Assembly (NCBI RefSeq): GCF_003330765.1
Contig: NZ_CP024902.1
Location: 1,736,001-1,800,000, forward strand
Reading direction: 5' to 3'
DNA length: 64,000 bases
Source: Burkholderia pyrrocinia
Lineage (GTDB): Bacteria > Pseudomonadota > Gammaproteobacteria > Burkholderiales > Burkholderiaceae
This document shows positions 52,018-61,517 of the stretch, piece after piece. Positions within the stretch are counted from its first letter, which is position 1; each line of letters starts with the position of its first letter. Under the pieces are notes generated by a model. That model worked only from the letters and a program-made list of their open reading frames with translations. It was not told where the DNA came from and ran no database searches. The translations under genes and the position numbers were made by a program.

Positions 52018-52277
52018 CAAAAACCATGCGCGTGAAGCCCGCGGACGGGCGAATCGTTCGTGACCCGTTGCGCGGTGACGATCTGCCGGCCGAAGGGCGC
52101 GATGTGCCGCGAAATGTGTACTGGCGCCGCTGCGTGCAGGCGGGCGACGCAATTGAAATTGCTGAAACGGGCGACGCGGACGCGGCCGCGATCGCCGAGT
52201 CGGCCGCCGCCGATGTGCCCTATGCAGCGCCGAGCGGCGCTGCTCAAGGCAAGGCAACCAAAGGGAGTAAGGGATGA
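52014..52277 (+). CDS. DUF2635 protein
   Basis: The 87-residue protein has the DUF2635 signature VKPADGRIVRDPLRGDDLPA and VPRNVYWRRCVQAGDAIE. It is found beside the sheath gene in Mu-like tails. It has overlapping starts and stops on both sides. Confidence 0.88.
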   Translation: MTKTMRVKPADGRIVRDPLRGDDLPAEGRDVPRNVYWRRCVQAGDAIEIAETGDADAAAIAESAAADVPYAAPSGAAQGKATKGSKG

Positions 52278-53770
52278 TCAGCTTCAACAATATTCCCGCG
52301 GATCTCGCAGTGCCGTTGTTCTACGCTGAAATCGACAACTCGGCGGCGGCAACGGGAGGCAACACGCTGCGCCGACTGATCGTCGGGCAGGCGAACGACG
52401 ATGCCGTAGTCGACGAGCCATCGCTCACGTTGCTATCGCGCACGAGCGATGCGATTGCATTGGCTGGTGAAGGGTCGATGCTTGCTTCGATGAGCGACAT
52501 GTGGCGCCGCGGCGACCCTGTTGGCGAAGTGTGGGGGATCGCGGTGAAGGTCGCCGAAGGCGTGGCGGCGAAGAGCACGATCGAACTGATCGGCACGGCG
52601 ACCGAGACCGGTCTGCTCTCGCTTTACGTCGCTGGTCGACGCGTGCGCGTGACCGTTGCGAGTGGTGCAGTCGCCGCCGATGTTCTGCTGCAGCTGGTGG
52701 CCGCCGTCAACGGGACGGCGAATATGCCGGTGCGGGCTGCCATTGCGGGCGTCAAACTGGATCTGACGTGCAAGTGGAAAGGCGATACGGGCAACGACAT
52801 CGCGGTCGAATTCAATCGGGGCGGCTTGGCCGCGAACGAGCGTTTGCCTGCGGGGCTGACCGCAACGGTTTCGCCGATGACGGGTGGTGCGGGCTCGCCC
52901 GAACTGGCTGACATCCTGGCTGTGGTGGGCGACGAAGAATTCGAGTTCGTCTGCCAGCCGTGGACGGATCCGACGTCGCTGGATGCGTTCGCGGAATGGA
53001 TGAACGACGTTTCGGGTCGCTGGGCGTGGTCGTCGATGTTGTACGGGCATGTCTATTCGGCACGCCGTGGTACGCCGGGCCAACTGGTTGCCGCTGGTCG
53101 TCTGCGCAACGATCAGCATATGACGATCAACGGGTTCGAGCCCGACTCGCCGCGTCCGTCGTGGGAACAGGCCGCGGCGTTCGGCGCGCGGCAAGCTGTG
53201 TTCATCTCGGCCGATCCGGCGCGGCCGACCCAAACCGGGCTGCTTGTCGGGATCGGCGCGGCTCGACCGGGAAAGCGGTTCATCCTGAACGAGCGCCAGT
53301 CGTTGCTGACGAGTGGCATCGCGACGACGAACTCCGCGGATGGTTCGGTGCGAATCGAGCGCGCGGTGACGACGTACCAGCGCAACGCCTACGGGCAGTC
53401 GGACAACAGCTATCTCGATTCTGAGACGCTGCATACCACCGGGTACGTAATGCGGTTCCTGCGCCAGAGGATCACGAGCAAGTACGGTCGGCACAAACTG
53501 GCCGTCGACGGCACGCGATTCGGGCCGGGCGCCGCGATCGTAACGCCGAAGATCATTCGCGCGGAGTTGATCGCGGCGTACGACGAACTGGAGCTCGCTG
53601 GCATCGTCGAAAACGCCGACCTGTTCGCGCAATACCTGATCGTCGAGATCAACAAGTCGAACCCGAACCGTATCGACGTGCTGTTCCCGCCAGACTACAT
53701 CAACCAGCTGCGCATTTTCGGGCTGTTGAACCAGTTCCGCTTGCAGTATCCGGAAGCGGCGGCGGCCTGA
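52274..53770 (+). CDS. Tail sheath protein (Mu gpL-like)
   Basis: The 498-residue protein is the contractile sheath: ISFNNIPADLAVPLFYAEID, EFVCQPWTDPTSLDAFAEWM, ERAVTTYQRNAYGQSDNSYL, YVMRFLRQRITSKYGRHKLA. These are typical of Mu gpL. The phage is therefore a myovirus. Confidence 0.95.
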   Translation: MISFNNIPADLAVPLFYAEIDNSAAATGGNTLRRLIVGQANDDAVVDEPSLTLLSRTSDAIALAGEGSMLASMSDMWRRGDPVGEVWGIAVKVAEGVAAKSTIELIGTATETGLLSLYVAGRRVRVTVASGAVAADVLLQLVAAVNGTANMPVRAAIAGVKLDLTCKWKGDTGNDIAVEFNRGGLAANERLPAGLTATVSPMTGGAGSPELADILAVVGDEEFEFVCQPWTDPTSLDAFAEWMNDVSGRWAWSSMLYGHVYSARRGTPGQLVAAGRLRNDQHMTINGFEPDSPRPSWEQAAAFGARQAVFISADPARPTQTGLLVGIGAARPGKRFILNERQSLLTSGIATTNSADGSVRIERAVTTYQRNAYGQSDNSYLDSETLHTTGYVMRFLRQRITSKYGRHKLAVDGTRFGPGAAIVTPKIIRAELIAAYDELELAGIVENADLFAQYLIVEINKSNPNRIDVLFPPDYINQLRIFGLLNQFRLQYPEAAAA

Positions 53771-53839
53771 CGGCGTCGACGACAGCGCTAACCGAGCGGC
53801 CCGCCATCGTGCGGGCCGCTGTCATTTCAGGAGACCGAT

Positions 53840-54187
53840 ATGGGTCAGAAGGTCGCCGGGACCGCCTATGTGAAGGCGGATGGCGAGCAGTTTTCAGTGA
53901 CGGGCGGCGTCGAGTGCCCCCTGTCGGATGTTAAGCGCGAGAGCATTTTGCCGGGCCTCTATAAAGAAGAGGACCGCGTGCCGTACGTGAAGGTCGACGC
54001 GGTATTCGAGAAGAGCTTCCCGATCGCGAAAATTCAATCGGCCGACGATATGGTCGTGACGGTGGAATTCAAGAATGGTCGTGTGTACGTGCTGAGCGGC
54101 GCCTACATTGTGGGGGAGCCAGCGGCAACGGGCGATGACGGTAAGGCATCGCTGGAATTCAACGGCGTGAAAGGACGGTGGCAATGA
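53840..54187 (+). CDS. Tail tube protein (Mu gpM-like)
   Basis: The 115-residue protein (MGQKVAGTAYVKADGEQFSV, PLSDVKRESILPG, VTVEFKNGRVYVLSGAYIVG) is the inner tube. It overlaps the chaperone gene start by four bases. Confidence 0.93.
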   Translation: MGQKVAGTAYVKADGEQFSVTGGVECPLSDVKRESILPGLYKEEDRVPYVKVDAVFEKSFPIAKIQSADDMVVTVEFKNGRVYVLSGAYIVGEPAATGDDGKASLEFNGVKGRWQ

Positions 54188-54474
54188 AGATTCGATTGAG
54201 CAAGCCGATCGACGCCCACGGCGAGACGCTGGACGCGTTGGAACTGCGCGAGCCGACCCCGGCGGACGTACGGGCAATCAAGGCGCTGCCGTATGCGCTA
54301 GATCGCGAGGAAAACGTGCACGTACGCCCTGACGTCGTCGCGCAGTACATCGCGCGCCTCGCGAGTATTCCGCCGTCGTCGGTCGATCAAATCGACTTGG
54401 TCGACTTCAACTCGATCTGCTGGACGGTCGCGGGTTTTTTCTTGACTCGGGCGTCTCAGACGCCGACGACCTGA
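54184..54474 (+). CDS. Tail assembly chaperone, short form (Mu gp41-like)
   Basis: The 96-residue protein (MKIRLSKPIDAHGETLDALE, REPTPADVRAIKALPYALDR) is the gp41/G-type chaperone that coats the tape measure during tail building. Near its end it holds a U UUU UUC slippery site from which a longer form is made. Confidence 0.9.
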   Translation: MKIRLSKPIDAHGETLDALELREPTPADVRAIKALPYALDREENVHVRPDVVAQYIARLASIPPSSVDQIDLVDFNSICWTVAGFFLTRASQTPTT

Positions 54475-54605
54475 TTGGTGGCGTCTACGAGCTCGCCCAT
54501 TTCTGGCGCGTCGATCCGGAGCAGGAAATGACGCGCCCGATTTCGATCATTCTCGAGCATTTTGAACAGGCGAACCGCATTAGTCGTGCGGTCCCGGAGA
54601 CGTAA
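54184..54605 (+). CDS. Tail assembly chaperone, -1 frameshift product
   Basis: A -1 shift at TTTTTTC (54435-54441) replaces the last residues with FFLDSGVSDADDLIGGVYEL and continues to ...HFEQANRISRAVPET, TAA at 54603. The join of the two frames gives about 140 residues. Fused G-GT-type products are conserved in tailed phages. A perfect hairpin (54450-54464) lies eight bases downstream of the site. Confidence 0.8.
54435..54464 (+). promoter_or_regulatory. Programmed -1 frameshift signal
   Basis: The heptamer T TTT TTC is in register with the zero frame. GGCGTC-TCA-GACGCC forms the downstream hairpin, eight bases away. Confidence 0.8.
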
Positions 54606-54607
54606 GC

Positions 54608-56545
54608 GTGGCGGACCAATTTCAACTCAAAGCGCTGATTACTGGCGTCGACAAGCTGTCTCCGGCACTCCAGGGTATTCGGAAGAATATCGCGGGCTTC
54701 CGGAAGGGGCTGAAGGCGGACGGACTGGGCGAGATCGGGTTTAAGGACGTGGTGGCGGGTGTTGCCATCGCGGCGCCCATTATTGCGGCGACGAAGGCGG
54801 CGATCGACTTCGAGTCGTCCATGGCGGACGTGAAGAAGGTCGTCAACTTCGATACGCCCGAGCAGTTCAAGAAGATGTCCGACGACGTGCTTGATCTGTC
54901 GAAGCGTTTGCCGATGGCTGCGCGCGACATCGCGAAGATCACGGCGGCTGGCGGCCAGGCAGGCATCGACAAGAGCGAGCTCGCTCAGTTTTCCGAAGAC
55001 GCTGTGAAGATGGGCGTCGCCTTCGATCAGACGGCGGAAGAATCCGGAGACATGATGGCGAAGTGGCGAACGGCGTTCAAGATGGGGCAGGACGACGTTG
55101 TTTCGCTGGCGGACAAGATTAACTATCTCGGGAACACTGGTCCGGCCAATGCACGTCAGATTTCCTCGATCGTGACGCGCATCGGCCCGCTCGGTGCGGT
55201 GGCCGGCATGGCGAGCGGTCAGATCGCGGCGATGGGTGCGACGCTGGCCGGCGTTGGCGTACAGGAAGAAGTCGCCGCGACTGGCATGCAGAACTTCATG
55301 CTGGCGCTGACGGCCGGCGGCAGTGCATCGAAGAAGCAGCAAGGCATTTTCAAGGCGTTGCGGATGGACGCCAAGGCGGTCGCGGCCGGCATGCAAAAGG
55401 ATGCGCAGGGGACGATCGTACGCGTCCTGTCGGCGGTGAGCAAGGTCGACAAGGTCAAGCAAACCGCAGTGCTCGAAGGATTGTTCGGTCGCGAGTCGAT
55501 CAAGGCGATTGCCCCGATGCTGACGAACCTCGATCTGCTCAAGAAGAATTTCGAGAAAGTCGGAAATTCGACGCTGTATGCGGGCTCGATGCAGCAGGAA
55601 TACGACGCGCGCGCGGCAACGACGGCGAACAACCTGCAGTTGATGTCGAATCGATTTACGGCGATCGGCATTGCTGTCGGCAACGTCGTATTGCCGCCGC
55701 TGAACGAGTTTCTTGCGTTCATCGGCCCGATTGCCGACGGTGTCGCTGCGTTCGCGACAGACAATCCGGAACTCGTCAAGGGGTTGCTCGGCGCGGCTGC
55801 CGGCCTCATCGCATTGCGTGGCGCCGCGGCGATCGCGACCGTCGCAATGAAGATTTTCACGACGGTGTCGAGCCTCACGCCGCTCGGGCTGGCGGTACGT
55901 GTGCTTGCGTTGGCGGCCGGATTTCTGATCGCGAACTGGTCGAAGGTTGAGCCGTTCTTCGAAAAGGTTTGGGCCGGAATCAAGGATGTGTTTTTTAGCT
56001 TCCCACTCGTGCAGGTTATCGCGGAGAACTGGGGGCCGATTACCGAATTTATGTCGGCGCTCTGGGGCGCAACGAAGATCGTGATCGGAGCGGCCTGGGA
56101 GGGCATCAAGGAGATGTTCTTCAACTTCACGCCGCTGGGCATCGTCATCAAGAACTGGGAGCCGATCGTTACGTGGTTCTCGCAGCTGTGGGACCGGGTG
56201 AAGCCCTATATCGAGCCGCTGATGAGCGGTGCGAAGTGGCTCGGCGGAAAGCTTGGCTTCGACGGCGGCAGCGCGTCGACGGGTGACGTGTTGCGCTCAG
56301 GCGCGGCGAGTTTGCGAAACTGGACGTTGGCGCAACAAACCGGTGTATCGACAGAGTCGGCGCGTCTCGCGAGCGGCGTACTCGCGCAGCAGGGCGCGGC
56401 GAACGCGCGGCTTCAGGGCGATCTGAAAATCCGGTTCGATGGTGCCCCGCCGGGGATGCGCGTCGAGCAGGCGCAGACGAATCAACCGGGCCTGTCCGTG
56501 ACGCCGAGCGTTGGCTATCGGTCGCTCTCCGGCGTGCCGCAATGA
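54608..56545 (+). CDS. Tail tape measure protein
   Basis: The 645-residue protein (GTG start) has the TP901-type N-terminal domain (AAIDFESSMADVKKVVNFDT, LSKRLPMAARDIAKITAAGG, LLGAAAGLIALRG) and several hydrophobic stretches in the middle. The repeated EKVWAGIKDVFFSF / WEGIKEMFFNF segments near residues 455-510 are usual. It sets tail length; at about 645 residues a tail near 95 nm is expected by the common rule of about 1.5 angstrom per residue. Confidence 0.93.
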   Translation: MADQFQLKALITGVDKLSPALQGIRKNIAGFRKGLKADGLGEIGFKDVVAGVAIAAPIIAATKAAIDFESSMADVKKVVNFDTPEQFKKMSDDVLDLSKRLPMAARDIAKITAAGGQAGIDKSELAQFSEDAVKMGVAFDQTAEESGDMMAKWRTAFKMGQDDVVSLADKINYLGNTGPANARQISSIVTRIGPLGAVAGMASGQIAAMGATLAGVGVQEEVAATGMQNFMLALTAGGSASKKQQGIFKALRMDAKAVAAGMQKDAQGTIVRVLSAVSKVDKVKQTAVLEGLFGRESIKAIAPMLTNLDLLKKNFEKVGNSTLYAGSMQQEYDARAATTANNLQLMSNRFTAIGIAVGNVVLPPLNEFLAFIGPIADGVAAFATDNPELVKGLLGAAAGLIALRGAAAIATVAMKIFTTVSSLTPLGLAVRVLALAAGFLIANWSKVEPFFEKVWAGIKDVFFSFPLVQVIAENWGPITEFMSALWGATKIVIGAAWEGIKEMFFNFTPLGIVIKNWEPIVTWFSQLWDRVKPYIEPLMSGAKWLGGKLGFDGGSASTGDVLRSGAASLRNWTLAQQTGVSTESARLASGVLAQQGAANARLQGDLKIRFDGAPPGMRVEQAQTNQPGLSVTPSVGYRSLSGVPQ

Positions 56546-56552
56546 GGTCATC

Positions 56553-57791
56553 ATGAGTTGGCGTGAGAAATTGCGACCGGCGTCGTTCCGTGGCGTGCCG
56601 TTCAAGGTTGTCGACGACAAGACGCCGGTCGGGCGCCGCGTCGTTGTGCACGAATATCCGCGGCGGGACAGCAGTTATCCGGAGGACAACGGCAAGAAAA
56701 CTCGGGAATACACGATGACCGCGTTCGTCATCGGTTCCGATTGCCTCGATCAGCGCGACAAATTGCTCGATGCGCTTGAGCAGGAGGGGCCGGGCGAGCT
56801 GATTCATCCGTGGCTCGGCGCGCTGCGCGTCCAGTCCGGCGAGTGCGACATGACGCACGTGAAGGCGGACGGCGGGATGGTCCGCTTTACGCTGGTGTTT
56901 CACGACGCCCCGGATCTGAAGTATCCGAACGGTGCGGCGAACACCGGTAAGCAGGCGCTCGACAGCGCGGACGGGCTTCTCGATACCGCGCTGAGCCGCT
57001 ATCGCGATGCGGTTGCGTTGGTCGATCTGGCGCAGGTGACGGTCGATAGTCTGATGCAGCAGGGCGGTTCGATTTTCGACGTGCTCTATCGATATGCGTC
57101 GCCGTTCACGGTGTTGTTCGGCAGCGTGCGGAGCTTCGTCGAAACACTCGTCGAAATGCCGGGCGCGATCGCGGATCGATTCCGTTCCGCATCGGATCCG
57201 GCATTTGTCTCGCGCGTGGCCCCCGCCGGTTACGCGGATGCGATTTCCGAAGCGCTCGGCAAGGTGGGGGCGATCTCGACGCTGGATGAGATTCCGCTGC
57301 CGCGCGGGCGCGAGGCAAGCAAGTTATTCGGTGCGACGGCCGATCTCGTGCAGGACGTGTTGCTGGTGGACGTCGTGCGCGATGTCGGCGAACTGCCGAC
57401 CTACTCACCGGCTACGTTGCCGGCGGGCGCGCCGGCGCTGGATGTGCAGATCGCCAATCCGGCGCCCGCTATCGATGTGCCCGTCGCGGATGATCTGCGC
57501 GACCTTGCAGAGGTTGTTTCCGAGTCCATGTGGCAGCAGGGAATGACCGCGCCCCGTGAACATTTCCAGGCGTTGACAAACAGCCGCGTGAAGGTCGCGC
57601 AGCATTTGACGAAGGTCGCGCGCGAAGGTGTCGGTCTGGTGACGCTAACGCCGCTGGAGGCGGTGCCGGCGCTCGTGCTCGCGTACCGCCGATACGGAGA
57701 CGCGGCGCGCGGCGACGAGGTTGTGATGCGCAACCGGGTCGCGCATCCCGGCTTCTTGCCGACCGTGCCACTGAAGATTCTTTCTCGATAA
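56553..57791 (+). CDS. DNA circularisation/tail protein (Mu gpN-like)
   Basis: The 412-residue protein has the DNA_circ_N domain: MSWREKLRPASFRGVPFKVV, GRRVVVHEYPRRDSSYPEDN, DKLLDALEQEGPGELIHPWL, GALRVQSGECDMTHVKADGG. In Mu gpN (gp43) is a baseplate component. The ATG at 56553 is preferred over 56511. Confidence 0.92.
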   Translation: MSWREKLRPASFRGVPFKVVDDKTPVGRRVVVHEYPRRDSSYPEDNGKKTREYTMTAFVIGSDCLDQRDKLLDALEQEGPGELIHPWLGALRVQSGECDMTHVKADGGMVRFTLVFHDAPDLKYPNGAANTGKQALDSADGLLDTALSRYRDAVALVDLAQVTVDSLMQQGGSIFDVLYRYASPFTVLFGSVRSFVETLVEMPGAIADRFRSASDPAFVSRVAPAGYADAISEALGKVGAISTLDEIPLPRGREASKLFGATADLVQDVLLVDVVRDVGELPTYSPATLPAGAPALDVQIANPAPAIDVPVADDLRDLAEVVSESMWQQGMTAPREHFQALTNSRVKVAQHLTKVAREGVGLVTLTPLEAVPALVLAYRRYGDAARGDEVVMRNRVAHPGFLPTVPLKILSR

Positions 57792-58907
57792 ATGGCTGAC
57801 AAATCCAATACCGTGACGTTGACCGTCAACGGGCTCGATTTTGCGGGATGGACCGACGTGCGTATCTCGGCGGGTATCGAACGGCAAGCGCGCGATTTCG
57901 AGCTCGCGATCACATGGAAGTGGCCTGGTAGCGGCGACGTGCCGAGGCAAGTCAAGCAGGGCGACCGATGCGAGGTCCGTATCGGGTCCGATCTTGTGCT
58001 GACGGGATACGTGTTCTCGACTCCGATCCGGTACGACGCCGTATCGCTTACGTGCGGTATCGCCGGCCGGTCGCTGACAGCTGATCTTGTCGACTGCGGG
58101 GCGGACAACAAGCCGTCGCAGTGGCGCGGTCAGGGCGTGGGCCGGATCGTCGAGGCGCTGGCCGCGCCCTACGGCGTGAAAGTCGTCGACGAGTCGGGGG
58201 ATGCGGGAACGCTGGCCGATCACACGATCGAGCCCGGTGAAACGGTCTTCGATTCGATCGACCGGCTATTGCGGTTGTCGCGGTTGTTGTCGACCGACGA
58301 CGAGCGCGGGCGCCTGGTCATCGCCGAGCCGGGGAGCGCGGGCAAGGCGTCCGACAAGCTCGAGGTGGGCGTCAACATCAAGGGTGGCGATGCGCCGCTC
58401 GATTTTTCTCAAGTGTTCTCCGAGTACGTGTGCAAGGGGCAACGCAGCGGAACCGATGAGGTGTTCGGCATCGCGGTCAGCGAGATCGAGGCGCGTGTGG
58501 CGGATCCGAGAATCGCGCGGCATCGGACGATGGTGATGCGTGAGGCCGGCCAGATGACGGCCAATCTCGCGCGGCTACGCGTTGAGTGGGAAAGCGAGAA
58601 CCGGATCAGCAAGGCGCTGACGACAACCTACGAGGTGCAGGGCTGGCGGCAGTCGAACGGCCAAATCTGGCGACACAACCAGATCGTGCGTGTCGTCGAT
58701 CCGATTGTCGGTTTCGATCGAGACATGCTGATCGTGGAAATCGAATATTCGCAAAGCAATACGGGCGGGATGGTCACGAAGTTGACGGTCGCCCCGCCGG
58801 ACGGATTTGCGGCCGAGCCATTGACGAAGCGGAAAAAGGTCAAGGGCAAGAAGAAAGGCAAGGACAACTTTGAATTTCTGCTGCCGGCAGATTGGGAAAA
58901 GCAATGA
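57792..58907 (+). CDS. Baseplate hub protein (Mu gpP/gp44-like)
   Basis: The 371-residue protein (MADKSNTVTLTVNGLDFAGW, ITWKWPGSGDVPRQVKQGDR, GYVFSTPIRYDAVSLTCGIA, DETVFDSIDRLL-like middle) fits the gp27/gp44 hub fold. It ends with a very lysine-rich stretch (about residues 342-360). Its ATG directly follows the gpN stop. Confidence 0.92.
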   Translation: MADKSNTVTLTVNGLDFAGWTDVRISAGIERQARDFELAITWKWPGSGDVPRQVKQGDRCEVRIGSDLVLTGYVFSTPIRYDAVSLTCGIAGRSLTADLVDCGADNKPSQWRGQGVGRIVEALAAPYGVKVVDESGDAGTLADHTIEPGETVFDSIDRLLRLSRLLSTDDERGRLVIAEPGSAGKASDKLEVGVNIKGGDAPLDFSQVFSEYVCKGQRSGTDEVFGIAVSEIEARVADPRIARHRTMVMREAGQMTANLARLRVEWESENRISKALTTTYEVQGWRQSNGQIWRHNQIVRVVDPIVGFDRDMLIVEIEYSQSNTGGMVTKLTVAPPDGFAAEPLTKRKKVKGKKKGKDNFEFLLPADWEKQ

Positions 58908-59482
58908 ACAAGTTGGGTGCATGGCTGGTTCGCGGGGTCGTGTCGCTCGTGAATTCAGCGTCGAAGATGCAAACGTTGCAGACGCGGTTGATGGCGGGCG
59001 GGGTCAAGGATGGGGTTGAGCATTTCGAACCGTATGGGTTCACATCGCATCCGATCGAGGGGGCCGAGACAATCGTCGGTTTTCTCGGCGGCGATTCGTC
59101 GCACGGTGTGGCGTTGGTCGTAGCCGATCGCCGGTTTCGCCCGCTGAATCTTAAGCCCGGAGAGGTCGCGATTTTCACGAACGAGGGCGACAGCCTGATT
59201 CTGCGCAACGGCCGCATCACCGAGCTGACAACTGGAACGTTCCGGGTCAATGCCTCCGAAAAAATCGAGTTCAATTCGCCGATCGTTGAGGCGTCGGAGC
59301 AGGTTGTTGCAAAGGGGCGGTTGACCGCGCAATCCGGCATGGCGGTACTGGCCGGCGAGGCAGGGGAGGAGGCGGCGACGTTCGATGCGCCCATTCGCAC
59401 GCCCGACGTCATCGTCAACGGCAAGAGCACGGCGCGGCACCGCCACGCAGAGACAGGCGGCATTACGGAAGAAATGCAATGA
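58904..59482 (+). CDS. Baseplate spike protein (Mu gp45-like)
   Basis: The 192-residue protein has an OB-fold start (AWLVRGVVSLVNSASKMQTL, GFTSHPIEGAETIVGFLGGD) and a beta-helix tip ending TARHRHAETGG. The HxH pair matches the iron-binding apex of the Mu spike that pierces the outer membrane. It overlaps both neighbours by four bases. Confidence 0.93.
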   Translation: MNKLGAWLVRGVVSLVNSASKMQTLQTRLMAGGVKDGVEHFEPYGFTSHPIEGAETIVGFLGGDSSHGVALVVADRRFRPLNLKPGEVAIFTNEGDSLILRNGRITELTTGTFRVNASEKIEFNSPIVEASEQVVAKGRLTAQSGMAVLAGEAGEEAATFDAPIRTPDVIVNGKSTARHRHAETGGITEEMQ

Positions 59483-59907
59483 GCGACGCTCGAGAAGCGA
59501 TGTTGCAGCGCGCGGTCGAGATCAGCTTGTTCACGTGGCGACGGGCCGAACCGGGCGATTCGCTCGACGACGACGAACGAATGGGATGGTGGGGCGACAG
59601 TTTCCCTGACGTCGCAGGTGATCGAATCGGCTCGCGCTTGTGGCTGTCGCGCCGGCAGGTGTTGACCGCGGAAGTGTTGCGCCGTGCCGAGGAATACTGC
59701 CGCGAAGCGCTGCAATGGATGCTCGACGACGAAATCGTGACAGCAATCAGCGTCACCGTGAAGCGAGCGACTGGTGTGGGGCGCGCGGCAACCGAGCGAG
59801 CGATCGGGGAGATTGTCCTGTCCGATGATCGCGACGGGCCGCTCACCATCAACTACGACGACATGTGGAGAATTTTCGATGACTTTTCCGTTGCCGACGC
59901 TTCCTGA
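59479..59907 (+). CDS. Baseplate wedge protein (Mu gp46-like)
   Basis: The 142-residue protein has the gp46 pattern GDSLDDDERMGWWGDSFPDV, DRIGSRLWLSRRQVLTAEVL and YCREALQWMLDDEIVTAISV. It belongs to the gpW/gp25 wedge group. It overlaps the next gene by 29 bases. Confidence 0.9.
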   Translation: MSDAREAMLQRAVEISLFTWRRAEPGDSLDDDERMGWWGDSFPDVAGDRIGSRLWLSRRQVLTAEVLRRAEEYCREALQWMLDDEIVTAISVTVKRATGVGRAATERAIGEIVLSDDRDGPLTINYDDMWRIFDDFSVADAS

Positions 59908-60925
59908 ACTGATTGAGCGAGTAGGCGGTGATTTGACGTCCAACGCTGACGGGGCGCTCCGGCGTTCAGATCAGCGCGCGCTTGTGCGGGTCCATTCGGG
60001 CGCCAGTCACGAAATGCACGGCTATCTGGGATGGACGGCGCGACAAATTCTGCCTGACGAGTGCGACGAGGTAATGCTGTTGCGCCACGCCCGGCTGAGG
60101 CTCGCGGTGCCGCGCAAAGATGCTGCTGCCGCGGCTGGCTTGGTAGCTGCCAGCGGGGCTGAAGGGAAAACCATCGACGCGGGCGCCCTGCTGCAGGCCG
60201 ACGATCAGCGACGCTACGTGGTTGTCGAGACCGCGACGATTCAAGCTGGAGCCGCGAAGGTTCAGGTGCGAGCAGTGGATGCGGGGATCGCAGGCAACAT
60301 TGGTGCCGGCGTGCGGTTGCGGTTTATTTCACCAGTCGTCGGCGTGTCGGACACCGTCATTGTCGTTGATCCCGGAGTTTCGGGCGGCACGGATCAGGAG
60401 TCGGTCGAGCGATTGCGACAACGGGTCATTCGATCCTATCGCCTCGTGCCGGATGGTGGGAACGGAGACGATTACGTGACATGGGCGCTCGAGGTGCCCG
60501 GCGTTACGCGGGCGTGGTGCCGGCCGCACTACATGGGGCTCGGCACGGTCGGCGTGTTTTTCATGCGCGACGACGATCTCAACCCCGTTCCGGATGAGCA
60601 AGCGTGTGCGACGGTGAAGGCGTATATCGAGCGTCAGCGCCCCGTGACGGCGGAGTTATACGTGCTTGCGCCGAAGCCGCGAGCGATCGATTTCGATATT
60701 CGGCTTTCGCCGGATGATGAGGCAACGCGCACTGCTGTCGTGGAAAACCTGTCCGATTTGCTGGAGCGGGAGGGGGCCCTCGGAGTGACCGTACTTGAAT
60801 CGCATCTCAGGCAGGCGATCAGCGGTGCGCGCGGCGAGCGTGATCACAAGCTGCTGCAACCGATCGGCGACGTTGCACAGCAGCCTAACGAGATTCCTGT
60901 AATGGGAGCCGTGAAATGGCAGTGA
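59879..60925 (+). CDS. Baseplate wedge protein (Mu gp47, baseplate J-like)
   Basis: The 348-residue protein (MTFPLPTLPELIERVGGDLT, MHGYLGWTARQILPDECDEV, GGTDQESVERLRQRVIRSYR, GNGDDYVTWALEVPGVTRAW) is baseplate J. The start behind GGAG lies inside the previous gene. It forms the wedges with gp46 and gp48. Confidence 0.94.
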   Translation: MTFPLPTLPELIERVGGDLTSNADGALRRSDQRALVRVHSGASHEMHGYLGWTARQILPDECDEVMLLRHARLRLAVPRKDAAAAAGLVAASGAEGKTIDAGALLQADDQRRYVVVETATIQAGAAKVQVRAVDAGIAGNIGAGVRLRFISPVVGVSDTVIVVDPGVSGGTDQESVERLRQRVIRSYRLVPDGGNGDDYVTWALEVPGVTRAWCRPHYMGLGTVGVFFMRDDDLNPVPDEQACATVKAYIERQRPVTAELYVLAPKPRAIDFDIRLSPDDEATRTAVVENLSDLLEREGALGVTVLESHLRQAISGARGERDHKLLQPIGDVAQQPNEIPVMGAVKWQ

Positions 60926-61515
60926 AGGACGAGGCGGACTATCTGCAGATGCTACGCGCGCTACTACCGTCCGGTCCGGCATGGAGCGATGAACTCGCCC
61001 CGCAGGTGCACCGCGTGCTCGCCGGCCTCGCGCCGGAATTCCTGCGCATCGATGCCCGTGCTCGCGTGTTGCTCGACGAGATGGACGCGGCGACGGTGCG
61101 CGAGCTAGTGCCCGATTGGGAGCGAATCTGTGCGTTGCCGGACGAATGTCTCGGGCCAGCGCAGTCATTCGAAGAGCGGCAGCGCGAAGTGCGGAACCGA
61201 TTGCTGGGCGTTGGTGGTCAACGCATCGCGTATTTCGAATCACTCGCACGTGATAACGGCTATCCGGATGCCTGGATCGAGGAGCACCGCGCGCCGCGGT
61301 TTGGACGGTCGAGATTCGGCGTTGCTCGCTTTGGCACCTGGGCGCAGCAGTACATCTGGACGATGCACATGGGGCGGCGGCGCAGCGACGGTCGCCGGTG
61401 GGGCGTGACCGTTTGGGGTGAGCGGTTCGGGCGCAACCCGAATATCGGCATCGAATGCTACATCCGGCGTCACGCGCCCGCGCATACGTTGGTGATTTTT
61501 GACTACGAGGTATAG
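60916..61515 (+). CDS. Baseplate protein (Mu gp48-like, DUF2313)
   Basis: The 199-residue protein has YLQMLRALLPSGPAWSDELA, LAPEFLRIDARARVLLDEMD and ELVPDWERICALPDECLGPA. These are the DUF2313/YmfQ signature. It overlaps gp47 by ten bases. Confidence 0.93.
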   Translation: MAVKDEADYLQMLRALLPSGPAWSDELAPQVHRVLAGLAPEFLRIDARARVLLDEMDAATVRELVPDWERICALPDECLGPAQSFEERQREVRNRLLGVGGQRIAYFESLARDNGYPDAWIEEHRAPRFGRSRFGVARFGTWAQQYIWTMHMGRRRSDGRRWGVTVWGERFGRNPNIGIECYIRRHAPAHTLVIFDYEV

Positions 61516-61517
61516 GG

